A stretch of DNA of 64,000 bases, from the NCBI GenBank assembly GCA_026874595.1, contig CM049310.1, forward strand, positions 7,130,001-7,194,000. Direction: 5' to 3'. The notes beneath the pieces were generated by a model that did no database searches, was not told where the DNA came from, and was given only the letters and a program-made list of their open reading frames with translations. Positions within the stretch are counted from its first letter, which is position 1, and the number at the start of each line of letters is the position of its first letter. Below are positions 28,861 to 39,300 of the stretch, piece after piece. A program made the position numbers and the translations under genes. Source of the stretch: Sipunculus nudus. Its lineage: Eukaryota; Annelida; Sipuncula; Golfingiida; Sipunculidae.

Positions 28861-29171
28861 ATTTAATTTATATTCTATTATATTTCCAGTATATTGGGCA
28901 CCATGTGTGTAACGTCATCGGCCTGGTTGGAGGTATCCAGCTGATCATATACTCAATCATCATATACTCCAGCTGTACGGCTGTACCCGCCGCCGCCATG
29001 TATTGCCTCCCAAATGTGGAGCCGAACGGGACCATGGCACTCGCCTCTCTGATTGTTGGGGCTATCCAGACCGTTGTGACCATTATTGGTGTCGTTCTGT
29101 ATCAAATGTTTGTCTATAAAAACAATCTACCCTGGACTCGAAATAAATGTTACGGTTTGAGGTTTTACTAA
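25229..29171 (+). CDS. four-transmembrane MS4A/CD20-like protein gene, three coding exons (171 aa spliced)
   Basis: Exons 25229-25387, 26435-26509 and 28890-29171 join in phase 0 with GTACGT, GTAAGT donors and TTTCAG, TTCCAG acceptors. The start ATG has a good context (ACAAGATGG). Predicted helices: about residues 11-35 (LSLGQIVVGL...), 38-64 spanning the exon 1/2 junction (GLWSGII then LTVSGILGIL), 84-112 (VIGLVGGIQLII...) and about 130-157 (LIVGAIQTVVTIIGVVLY). A longer outer loop between helices 3 and 4 holds two Cys and an NGT sequon. The W-x-G...SG-x-LG motif in helix 2 and the loop layout match the MS4A/CD20-like superfamily of plasma-membrane proteins; members modulate signalling or ion flux, but the role here is unknown. 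An AATAAA lies at 29576-29581. It could instead belong to another tetraspan family such as TMEM212-like. Confidence 0.65.
25824..25863 (+). repeat. (TG)n microsatellite in intron 1
   Basis: TG run interrupted once by AGAGGG, adjoining AT-rich DNA. Confidence 0.9.
26435..26509 (+). CDS. MS4A-like gene exon 2
   Basis: 25 codons (LTVSGILGIL...KFKGF), acceptor TTTCAG, donor GTAAGT. Phase 0 at both ends. Confidence 0.7.
26628..26640 (+). repeat. poly-G tract, 13 G
   Basis: One of many long G or C runs in the window. Others: 27626-27642, 28103-28119, 38001-38014, 38405-38423, 41995-42007, 42032-42042 (C), 47429-47442, 49742-49760, 50381-50399 (C), 52269-52282, 53601-53617 (C), 55821-55832 (C). 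Confidence 0.95.
27966..28145. repeat. short interspersed element with GGGGCGGATCCAGGATTT head and poly-G tract
   Basis: GCGGATC near the left end and GATCCGC near the right end form short inverted termini, with a 17-G run (28103-28119) close to the right end. A reverse-oriented relative lies at 53601-53705 (GAGATCCGCCCCTGC end with poly-C). Probably a non-autonomous transposon relic. Confidence 0.6.
28363..28401 (+). repeat. (ATT)n microsatellite in intron 2
   Basis: Near-perfect trinucleotide run. Confidence 0.9.
28447..28545 (+). repeat. dispersed ~97-bp repeat, plus orientation
   Basis: Contains ACCTGTGATGCAACTATGG and GGGCAGAATCCAA. The reverse complement of the same sequence is at 40168-40266, about 85-90 percent alike by eye. 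Not identified; no conserved reading frame. Confidence 0.7.
28793..28860 (+). repeat. (TTA)n(CTA)n compound microsatellite
   Basis: Directly upstream of the exon 3 branch/acceptor region of the MS4A-like gene. Confidence 0.95.
28890..29171 (+). CDS. MS4A-like gene exon 3, terminal
   Basis: 93 codons plus TAA. The acceptor TTCCAG lies only 30 bp after a long TTA/CTA microsatellite. Carries helices 3 and 4 and a short basic tail. Confidence 0.7.
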   Translation, partial: YIGHHVCNVIGLVGGIQLIIYSIIIYSSCTAVPAAAMYCLPNVEPNGTMALASLIVGAIQTVVTIIGVVLYQMFVYKNNLPWTRNKCYGLRFY

Positions 29172-30984
29172 CAGGATAAGTAAGAAACCGTGAATGCCAA
29201 GCAATTGGATCGCATGCAGATATGCCATAGATACAGTACATTAATTAAGGGGTGTTTTTTCCAGAATTATTTTTCCCATTTATCCACAGGACTTTAAAAT
29301 CAGTGACATACCTAATGAGAATATTATATCATAAATGTCTGTAAAAAAAAGTTAATTAGATGACAATTTTTAATATAAAATCATTCAAGTATAATTATAT
29401 AAGTGAACATAATTAAAGATTTAGTTTTTATATGTAGAGGTACTGTATGACCAGGAGCCATTATAGGTATAAATAATACTGGAGTGAATATTATCAAGGG
29501 AAGTTTGTTTAAATGCATTAAAAAGAAGGTATCCCATTTGCTTTAACTGCCATAAAGAAGTTCTATTAAATTTATAATAAAGCTTACTTTTTTTCGACCT
29601 AAAAAACTCATCAGAATATTTGAACACCCGCATACTCCGTATATTTATACGGCTGCATAGCCATACATTATAACACTTGTGAGCATGTTCTTTTATTCTT
29701 GCATTTGAAAGTGTTTGGTTACGTAAATAATACAGGTAAAAGTATAGCCATTGAAGAGGGACTACTCATGTTAACTTTACTTTCAAAACTGCATATATAT
29801 TATGTGTATGTGTGTGTGTGTTTCTCTTCAAAATATATAGTGTCCTTTGAACGAGACTTCCATGTCCTGAATTTAAGTCTCGCTCTCGAATCAGGGAAAG
29901 ATTACATATTTAAAAAAAGTTTTACTTTTTTGTTTCAAAGCTTCTTGTGCACGGTATTATAAATATTGTTCCCCTCTGACATATAAAATGTTAATCGGGT
30001 CAATCGATAAAATTGGGTCGTACATTCACATGTGTTTATTCATTTTAAGCCAACCGGCTCTAAGCAGCGGTGTCGACACAATAGGTTATATAACCATTGC
30101 TGTGCATTTCCCTGCGTGACTTCCATCACGACTCAAAGTACGCCATATCACTCCAAGTGTTTATAGTGTGCATGGGTGACGTCTAATCCATTGTTCACAG
30201 TATAAGTGTTAAAGATATATTACAACTCATCATACCGTTAAGGCCAAAGACCCCCCAACCCCCGTCAGTGTCTGAATCTCAGGATAACATATTGGAATCT
30301 CTGTAGAACAAAAGATCGTAATGTCTCATGTACCAGTCACGGCTTCCGATTATTTCTAAGCTGGGTACAAACTCATAACAAAAAATTTTGAAGGAATTAT
30401 TTTAATTTTATTGTATACAAATATGGAACATTACTGGCCTTGTATTCTTTGGCTTTCCCGGTGTGTGTTTTGTATATTTCAGAAAAGATACTTATCCCTT
30501 TATGGAATTTATTTTTATAAAAGTTTTATGTTATTAATCAAATTTAATAATGTTTTGTAAAATAATGTAAATACATGTAAAGCATTTATATCGCTGAGAT
30601 AAAGATGTACATGCTGCCTTTCATTATTTATAGATTATGCTTCAGAAAAATTAACTGCTGATATTGTATTGATGGTCTTCTATGCACTGTTTATGGAACG
30701 TGCGACATTCTGCCAAATTATTGTCGCATTGACAGTGGTGTTCAAATTTACTTGACATTAACACCTTTGTGTATAAATAAATTATGTAAACGGAGTGTAT
30801 CGATATTTATTTCAGTTAACGATTTAATTACTCATATACGCGTAGGACATAAAACGATCGCAGACAAATACCTAAAACATAAGGTTCCATAACGTCCATG
30901 TATCATGTAGAGTAACCCACATATTCAGACGTGAACATGAAATTAATAGAGATAACACAAAATGGTTTCTCTTGTTGACACCCG

Positions 30985-31063
<79 letters not shown>

Positions 31064-31363
31064 GGCATTTCAATATTTAGCCTTGATGTGATGCTGTAAT
31101 CCTTGAGAAAAAAGATTCGCTTTGTCATAGAGACTTCATGTTTGACTGTCGTGTCGAGATCTCGAACACATTCTGCAGAAAGCGTATATTTATCATATAT
31201 CACGTGGAAAAGAAGACAAACGTAGACCAGGATACAGGGCGTTTAAAAGAATGTCAGAAGGTGGCGATACACAGTAAAGGAAATATTCCGGACATCATGA
31301 ACACACTTATTGTACGTACTGTACACGTGAACAGGTAGCTGGTACATACACCTAGACTTAGAG
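29172..31363. other. 3' flank and intergenic DNA, no gene seen
   Basis: AT-rich. A likely poly(A) signal for the upstream gene is at 29576-29581. A (TA)n run lies at 30985-31062. No supported exon. Confidence 0.4.
30985..31062 (+). repeat. (TA)n microsatellite, ~78 bp
   Basis: Uninterrupted alternating TA. Repeated-Tyr/Ile frames through it are not coding. Confidence 0.95.
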
Positions 31364-31424
31364 TTAATTAATAGACCTAACACAGTCAATGATTAAACCT
31401 GTGCGGTCTGAGACGTGTTCAAGG

Positions 31425-31438
31425 GCGCCATCTGCTGG
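31425..31438 (-). promoter_or_regulatory. CTCF-like consensus site
   Basis: The minus strand reads CCAGCAGATGGCGC, a full match to the bilaterian CTCF consensus CCASYAGRKGGCRS. A decayed copy with three mismatches lies around 31695-31711. It sits between the two host genes. A single match can be chance or part of a repeat. Confidence 0.3.
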
Positions 31439-31799
31439 AGAGAAGAGGGTCTTTGCTTTGTTAATGATTCTCATCGTTTGACCAGTGTGTAAATATTGGA
31501 AAACAGTAACCTTATCCTTGCATTTTACAAACAAGACGTGAACAATGCAAATCTGATGACTATGCATAAATTGTGAACACACAACAAGTTTTATATATGT
31601 TCCATAGCAAACAAAAAGTCCTTCTCGAAAAAAAAAATGATAATTTTTTTGTATGGCCTTTTGTATAACCTTATTGACTCTGGGATTCAAGTGGCGAAGG
31701 GCGTCATCTGCCTGTGATAAAAAAAAACATGCCAATATTATTATCTCCGCACATAGAACTGATCTCGATTTCATGCACCAAGAATAATCCAAACACAGG

Positions 31800-33615
31800 T
31801 TTTATTTAGAAAATGTCAAGGATAAGTCTATGATAGCGGCTTTTAGCTTCTGCCACAGACTAGTGCATTGCAAGAAAGCTCGTTACTTGAGAATGACACC
31901 ATGGGTCTGATTGGTCAGACATATTGATATTTCTCAGTGGCCAACGCATTTTTATTTTCCTTGGACATTATCTTTACCATTGGACAGTGCAAAAAAAATC
32001 ATCACTTATGGCACGAAGCTGATTATATAATTATGATCGACAAGCGAGTTATTTAAAAGGAACGTTTCTGAAAGTTGCACAATTTTGTTCACCTGCCCCC
32101 TTAATAAGCCCTCACTGTGACCACAAGGAGAGGCCAGAGGTACCCAGGGGAACCTCACCTGACATAGGCGGCCAAGCATGACCTCTCATAAAACCATACC
32201 CAAACATACCAGGAAACTACACCCACTCACATTATGCCACGCCTACAGTCACACAGCCTTGTACTATTAGAAGAACACAATGAAGTTTTCATGAATAAAT
32301 TTATTTATATATAAAATAGATTCAATGTGATCTGTTGGCAGCATGTTATCATTTGATTGCATTAATTTTTAAATAAATATATAACCATATGTATGATGTA
32401 AATTTCAAAGAATTAGATGAATAATTATATTAATACTGATCATAAACTGTTCATAAGTAAATGTTTGAATATACAAAAATATATATGTGTAACATGGTAC
32501 AAAAATACAATGTTATCATGATCAATAAATAAATACATATACAGCTGCATATATTCAGACAAAAAATGTGGCATATTTATACTTGAATAAAATAGTAATG
32601 TACAGGCATATATTGTGCAATGCTACCTGTTAAATAAATTTTGTTAAAAATATACAAGAAAAGTGTCTATTTTTATTTTAAAAAATCATATTTACATGAT
32701 TATACACTTTCGTAGTTACAAAGAAATTATCACATACCAGGTTAAATTTATAAATATTATATTATACAAACAATTAATAATGAGTCATGCTGATTGTTAA
32801 GTGGAATGTCAAATATTGGTCCAAATGTTCACAATAAATATACATTTGTGTTTGGTGCCAACACCTATCTGACCTTTATAAACTAAAGGTAATCCCTTAG
32901 AGCTTTTATATAAAAAAGGTCCAGAAAACGTGGATATCTCCGCACACAAGCTGCTTGTTTCAATGTGTTTAAATATATGGGGGTCTTCCATAATAAAATT
33001 CCCCAAGGGCATCTGGCAGCAAGTCGGATTATAGCCAAAGCTTTGCATATAGCGTTTTGCAACAAGTGACCTTTCTACCTTTGCATCCATTGCAACCTAC
33101 GACCTTAGGTTACATTTTTTACCAGTTTGTCAACATTGCTGTGTTAACAAAAATGTTGTTGATAAACAAGTTCATACATCCTTCACAAAGAAATTTTCGC
33201 AACCAAAATTACCGTTAGATCGTTAATATATACACAGAAGAAGCCAGAAATCACAGAAAATCTTTTTCAAAAGGCAAGTAAATGGCACCATTAAGAGTCA
33301 TGTCTACCTGTGTTTAATTCCATGATTTTTAACAGGTTGTCTTTTAATTCACACAGGGGCAGGTGCTTCCTGTTTTTCCAGAACTGGTATAAATCAGACT
33401 GGCCACTGTTCCCCAGTATTGTTATTCTGACACTGACTTTTTTTTTTTTCACAGCATGGATTTTTTGCTTATTGTTGTTTAGTCCTTTCAATCATCATAC
33501 ATATTTTCTTTACTGTCCCACACTCCACCATTTTCTGTTAAGTTTTCCACTAAAATCTTTTTATTATTTGTTCTTTCTCATATGTTTTTGCATATATTCT
33601 TGTTTTTGATTTAAC
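31800..33615. other. intergenic, nothing supported
   Basis: Very AT-rich from 32280 to 32800. A minus-strand open frame at 32809-33090 has no recognised domain. It lies on the 3' side of the decayed gene below and might be its tail, but I cannot show it. Confidence 0.35.
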
Positions 33616-34408
33616 CTAAATGCTACCTGTGCCTCCATTATATTTCTTTCTCTCCGGCCATTTAGTTTCCTGCCTGGCTTGCTTCCTTACATCAGCAATA
33701 ATAAAATTCCTCTCCGACTCTGTTTTTCCATCAATCCAGCTACCCGTCTTGTTGGATGAATACATTATTTTGGATGAATTGTAATCAAGCTTCACGACAG
33801 GTGCCCGTTTCAGCGCAGCACCCAGTTGTCCGAAAATGCTGATATTTGTCGCAGTGCATGAAGCTGCCATTTCTTGAATGGTGTCTGATGGGGAGTGGTA
33901 CAGGCCACCTTCAAGCTGATCTGAAAACTTTCTCTTTATGTCTTGGCTAATCTTTGTCAATATTTTTTGAAAGAGGTTCTCTGTGATTTTGTCACTGCTG
34001 GGGCCTGCACATGTAATCAAGCCTTGTCTTTCTCCATCAGCCTCCTCCAGGGACCTTTTACGAGTTTGCCGATGAATCCTAATGCACAACAACCTGATAT
34101 ATAGAACGTGTTTTGTAGGTCGGTATAGACAGAACGGGGAAGATTATTTGGTGTGCCCATATACCTGCCTAAGAGAATGAAGAATGTGTTCATGCAGATA
34201 CCCTGTGCCTGCATTCTTGAATATAAAATCTATTACCTATGAAGGGATGAATGGTGCATTCTTTAACATTACGACTAGCAAGAAAAGCTTTGATATCATC
34301 TGGGGTACCACAACCATCTTTGTGAAATACACTGCACACAGCCCTGATCAGTGCCTGTGTACCACTTTCATTTCTGTGTTTGTAAGATTTGCAGGTTCCT
34401 GAATTCAC
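33616..34408 (-). pseudogene. decayed, probably transposon-borne coding region
   Basis: Three minus-strand pieces in different frames line up as one protein-like series. 34190-34408 has a CGTPDDIKAFLAS...IGNRF motif. 34017-34214 has a CCALGFIGKLVKGPWRRL motif. 33616-34092 has SDQLEGG.Y, a TNISIFGQL segment, NKTGSW and an RKQARQ segment. I recall these motifs, in this order, from a high-copy uncharacterised protein family of fishes and aquatic invertebrates; I know no formal name. Frame changes between the pieces and the absence of a clear start indicate a dead copy. The function is unknown to me. Confidence 0.45.
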
Positions 34409-36166
34409 TCCTTTTTACGGCTTCTTTTAACTCCTGGCAAAAGAATCCAGAGGGTGGAAACATTTTTCCATGTGTCATTAGACTTGTCCATGGCTTGTTT
34501 TAGAACATCATTCGTTTTTCTTATTAACAATGTGTCTATCTGTCACTGTGTATGACACATTCTGTAGTATGCTAGAGTTTTTAACATTCGCTTTATCCAC
34601 TGAACTGATGCTGCTGTTTCCTGTATGTCGTTAGCATATGATTGTGCGCTACCACTTGGTATAAGTTCAACCCTAAGTGTGTATGTGTTATCCCTTGTTT
34701 GGCGGCACATTGTACAATCGACTGAAGGTCTGCACATGGCCTGACATAAGTGTAAAGCTTAGGTTCCATATATGCAGTACGTATGCGCAATACAGCTAGA
34801 AAACGGAAGTCTGTGATTCCATTAATAACTATGCGTATGCAAAATCGGGCCTACATATAGTACTAAGCTGCATGTGAAGAAAAGTCATCTGCCAGAGGAA
34901 CACCCCATCAATGACGTCAAAGTTAAGAATTTCCCCGTCCTATGCGTATGCGCTTTCAATCGCTTCCCTGAGCGATCAAAATGTGCTGCATACGTATGCC
35001 GTATACGTATTTATTGAATGCCACCTTTAATCCTGTTTTGTCAACTTTTATTCCTTGCGCGACATCAAAGAGCACCCGCTTTCTGCAGGAGTAACGAAGG
35101 AATTCCTTTGGCATACAAAACGATTTTCAATTTTCTTGGAGAAACAGGCGTAAAATAACATTTTCACTGGTCGCTGCGGAGCGCCACCGTGTGACTGCGC
35201 GACAAAACTAAGTGGCACAGTGCATTGCATGTTTTTACGCCGAAATCAAGTTATATGCATTTTAAAATAATTCAGTGAATGGAATAAGTTTAGAGTATGC
35301 ATTGACAACATACAGTCCAAATATATATAACAACACAAATTATTCATTCGTTAAGTACATTTTATATTTTGACAAACCTTTGGATTAAGGCTTTCTTTGC
35401 ATGCAATATCCGTGACGCGGCAATGAAAATATGAACAAAAATTGATGCACGTGCTTACTTGGTGATATAACGGGAGGCAACTGTTTCCAGGACCACTGAA
35501 GTTGTAAATGCAATGTGATCATGCGGCGATACTTGTTTCGGTCATTTCAACATTATACAACTTGATTATCATGGATTAATTGGTGATGATTAGGGGGGAT
35601 GATAATTTATACTAACATATCGTTATAGAAGTGTGGACCCTTGTGCTGACAATGGAAGTGTGTCAGACATGCTTTGGGCAAGTATCAAGTTTTATCAGCA
35701 GGGTCTATTGACATGCAACAACAGAACTTTCACCTTGGCATGAGGTTTATAGATAACCCTCCGGTAGGACCTCTGCGAACTGATATTCTACACAAGAGGA
35801 ACTGTTCATGATATGCAGGTCATACAATGGACAAACTTCATGCGTGTACCTAAATCACTAGCTCTGCATCCTTTTACGCAAGTAATTATTTGTGTAAGAG
35901 TTAACATTTACACTCCTTAAATGAGGCAGATACAGCGCATTTATAAACCACATGAATACCAAATATAACCATTTGAAGTATTTTATCATCAAACATATTT
36001 TTTTATTTTAGTTGACCGTTGGGTGTGCGTTTCTGTCCAAAATCGGTAGCCGGACATACATAAATGTAAATATAAATGTAAAACTATAAAGCCAGCTGAC
36101 GTGGGCTGTATAACGCGATCCATTGAATCTATATTTATCACATTCTAAACAAAAATTATGCATGAG
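34409..36166. other. intergenic between decayed gene and PIPOX-like gene
   Basis: Several short open frames without domain-like features. Nothing supported. Confidence 0.35.
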
Positions 36167-36184
36167 TTTATTTATTGTTTTATT
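36167..36184 (-). terminator. poly(A) signals of the left PIPOX-like gene
   Basis: Three overlapping or adjacent AATAAA hexamers on the minus strand, 50-70 nt past the stop codon at 36236. Another overlaps the stop codon itself (36235-36240). Confidence 0.55.
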
Positions 36185-36235
36185 ATCAACTGTCTTGATA
36201 TATATCTTCTCTTAATTGGCTAAAACGTGTTATAT

Positions 36236-36398
36236 TTATTCTACCGTTGCCTTGGTGGAGGTTTGTCTGATATGGAATACTGGTTTAAATGTGAGATCCG
36301 TCACTGCCGGACGGTCAATGTTGAACTGAGAGATGTCGTAACTGGACCTTCCATCAATAGCCATTTCACTCAGAATCTTCCCCAAAAGTGACGCAAAC
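36236..36398 (-). CDS. PIPOX: PIPOX-like gene 1, exon 9, terminal
   Basis: 163 nt including TAA, acceptor TTTCCAG. FASLLGKILSEMAIDGRSSY, DISQFNIDRPAVT, then a tail ending TKATVE. Confidence 0.92.
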
Positions 36399-39300
36399 CT
36401 GGAAAGACAGAATTTTCTGGACACTGTCAGAATATAACATAGTAGGCCTATTGCTACTTATGTTTGCAATTTGTCTTATAAGATTCGTCTAGGGTATGTA
36501 TGAAAAGTGTGATTGAGGGTAAAAAACTGGAAAAATTACGTCACATATTTGCATACATGGATTTGTAGATGGCTTTGCTGAAGTAGTAGATTTTCCCTGA
36601 TCTTAAGATCGATTACAGTGAGATTACAGCAAGATTAAGTTTAAGGCTCATGCAAATGTCGTCACACATTCAATAAGATGTTTCTTCTTGTTTCTTCACA
36701 TGATGGGCATCTAAACACCATTGACATCATCTTTGTTATGACTTTTATCATTTTCGGTCTTTAGCTTCCTTGGATACTTTTAACATCACGTGCATGGAGA
36801 ATTATCCTGCCTCGAACGTCTACGCATATTAGTTAAGGAGTAAAAGATCGGTGTTAAAATTGATGAAAATAACCGCCGCACCAAAAATCTGCGATAAGGC
36901 ACGCCAGTATACGTTTCGAAAAATATTTTAAAGGATCAGGTAATTTGATGACTGGTTATGTTTAAAGAGTAAACTTGGGATGACGCCATTTTGCGAAAGA
37001 GTAAGAAAATGGCAACCTACTTGAATGCGTGGCCGGCCCCGCAGCAGACGATCACTTCAGGGAGACCATTCTTGTGCAGCGTGTCCACCACAAAGTGACG
37101 GTCCCGAGTCAACGCGTACAGACAGGTTTTAGTGTAAGCAATCGGTCCAACAGCCTACAGCAAAAAGTATATCACCATACATACAACTAACCGCTAAAAA
37201 TAAGTCCTATTTATTCAACATTCTTATCTGGTTCAGTTTTATTTTGATATCAAGCTTTCGCTGGGTTAAATCAATGCTTCTGGGCAACGATGGATAAACG
37301 ATTCCCGATGTAAGTCGTAAAAATTAGACATTCACGTTTTTACGTTATCGTCCTTCATGTCATTTGAACTGTTATTATAACCTATGCATCCCTCTATATC
37401 CGTTTGCAGTGGATAAGCCAAGATTGATCTTTGATGGAAAGCAACACTAGATACTCCTCTTGAATTTCCCCGGACATTTGCTCATTATCACGTGATTCAG
37501 TGGGCGGGTAAAGCACTAGATTCCCCGTGTGAAAAAGAGCATGCCTGTTTACCCGTGCGATTGCACTCTTTCTCGCAGTTAGGGAAGTACTGTACATTTA
37601 AGCTTCGGGTGACTCCAGTTCAGAGTCGGATATAAGCAGTAATCTTATCTACTCGGGATGACCTAGCGGGACATGTCCATACGCGTCTACTCAGCATCTC
37701 AGGCACGGCCCAGTTCCTCTCGTTCTGGGTCGAGTCGGTAAATATAGGTACTCGGGGTGATTAGAGACACAGTCGATGCATGCTGGTTAACTTAGGGAGG
37801 CACCGTACATATGTACATACCCTAGGAACGTTTTGACTGACTGATTGTGTGAAGACGTATTCAGCCCTCCGAGCGCTCCAATTGGCTTGGAAGGGTCTGA
37901 GACCCGTTCCCTGGGAGCTCCCTAGGTTAGATGTTGATGGGGCTTAAGAGGGCGATGCCACAAAGCCAAGCAGGAAGTCGATCAAGCCACCAGCGTGCCC
38001 GGGGGGGGGGGGGGACAAATAAAGATATCAAAGGAGTCCAAACAACAACAGCACTAACAGGCACAACGCGGAGACCCGTACATCCGTTAGCAGGCGCGAT
38101 AGCCCAGACAACGCCCACCAGAACTACCGCAAGGAACCTTCGGATACGCAAAGCCATTATCTTCATCAGCGAGGATCCTCTAATATTCGCTCAGTACTTC
38201 AGTATCGGGTCGGTCGGTGATATCTGGAGGTAATGTACTTACCTTACAGTCGTCCATCCTGAGCATCTTTAAATATTCGTCCAGGATTGTTTTGGTACGT
38301 GCGAGTCCTCAGGGTGACACAGAGGTACCTTCAAAATTTACTTACCTTAGGAACGTCCCTTTTCAGCATCTTCAAGCATTGATTCTCACATTCAGGGTGT
38401 GTGTGGGGGGGGGGGGGGGGGGGTGGTAAAGATCTCACGTCCGAGGGAGACCCAGAAGTACCGTCCAAATGTACTTACCTTAGGAACGTTCCTTTTCAGC
38501 ATCTTCAAGCATTCTTCCTCGCGTTCAGGGTCGGGCTGGTACGTTCGGGTGTTCGGGGTGACCGCAGGCCCACCAGCGTCGATGCCTATCTTACTAAAGC
38601 TGTTGCCATGTGAAGCCGTTCCATAGAAAACGCGACCATCTTCTATATAGAAAAATACGGGGAATCTGAAATAAGTACGGAATAAGTGGAAGTTTTCAAA
38701 TACAGGTGTATACATTTAAAAAGATGGTGCACTTTCGGAAATTATGAGAAATTACCATTGCATTATGATAATTAAATATATTAATCTGTGCTTATTAATG
38801 TCATTTAAACATTAAAAATCTTTCAAAGTTGTACACTGCATTAATACAGTTTAAGAGGTTTGAAGAAGAGTTTTTTTTATATTTAGCCGGCAAAGTACGT
38901 GTATATGTAATTTTAAAAAGTGAATAGAAAATATGGTAACATTTGTGGTGCCGACCTTTCTTTCGTAAATTCCTTTACATGGGGCGTGCGCAGGTAGGTA
39001 GTCTGTTCCTGGGTAACTGTGAGAGGAATATGTACATCCATTGACTCCAGCACCTCGTTTACCCAGGCTCCAGCCGTAACAATCAGTTTGGAGCACTTGT
39101 ATACACCGTTAGTAGTATGCACCTGAATGTAATAAAAACTTTATTTATTATTCCCTGTACATTATAGGTTAGTCGTAATTGTAAGTTTAAGATAAATGTA
39201 AAGCCTTATAAGTTTATTGTTGTGACAATATGTGACAATCCTTGTCTCCTATCTTTAGAACGAATCGGGTTCTTTAAGCCGAGTGAATTTAAACATAGAG

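Noticed and set aside
30943-31203. 86-aa frame with Tyr-Ile repeats
   Set aside because: Translation of a (TA)n microsatellite.
31364-31792. 142-aa minus-strand frame with two similar Ala-Asp-containing segments
   Set aside because: The similarity comes from two copies of a CAGATGGCGCC-type DNA motif. No protein family recognised.
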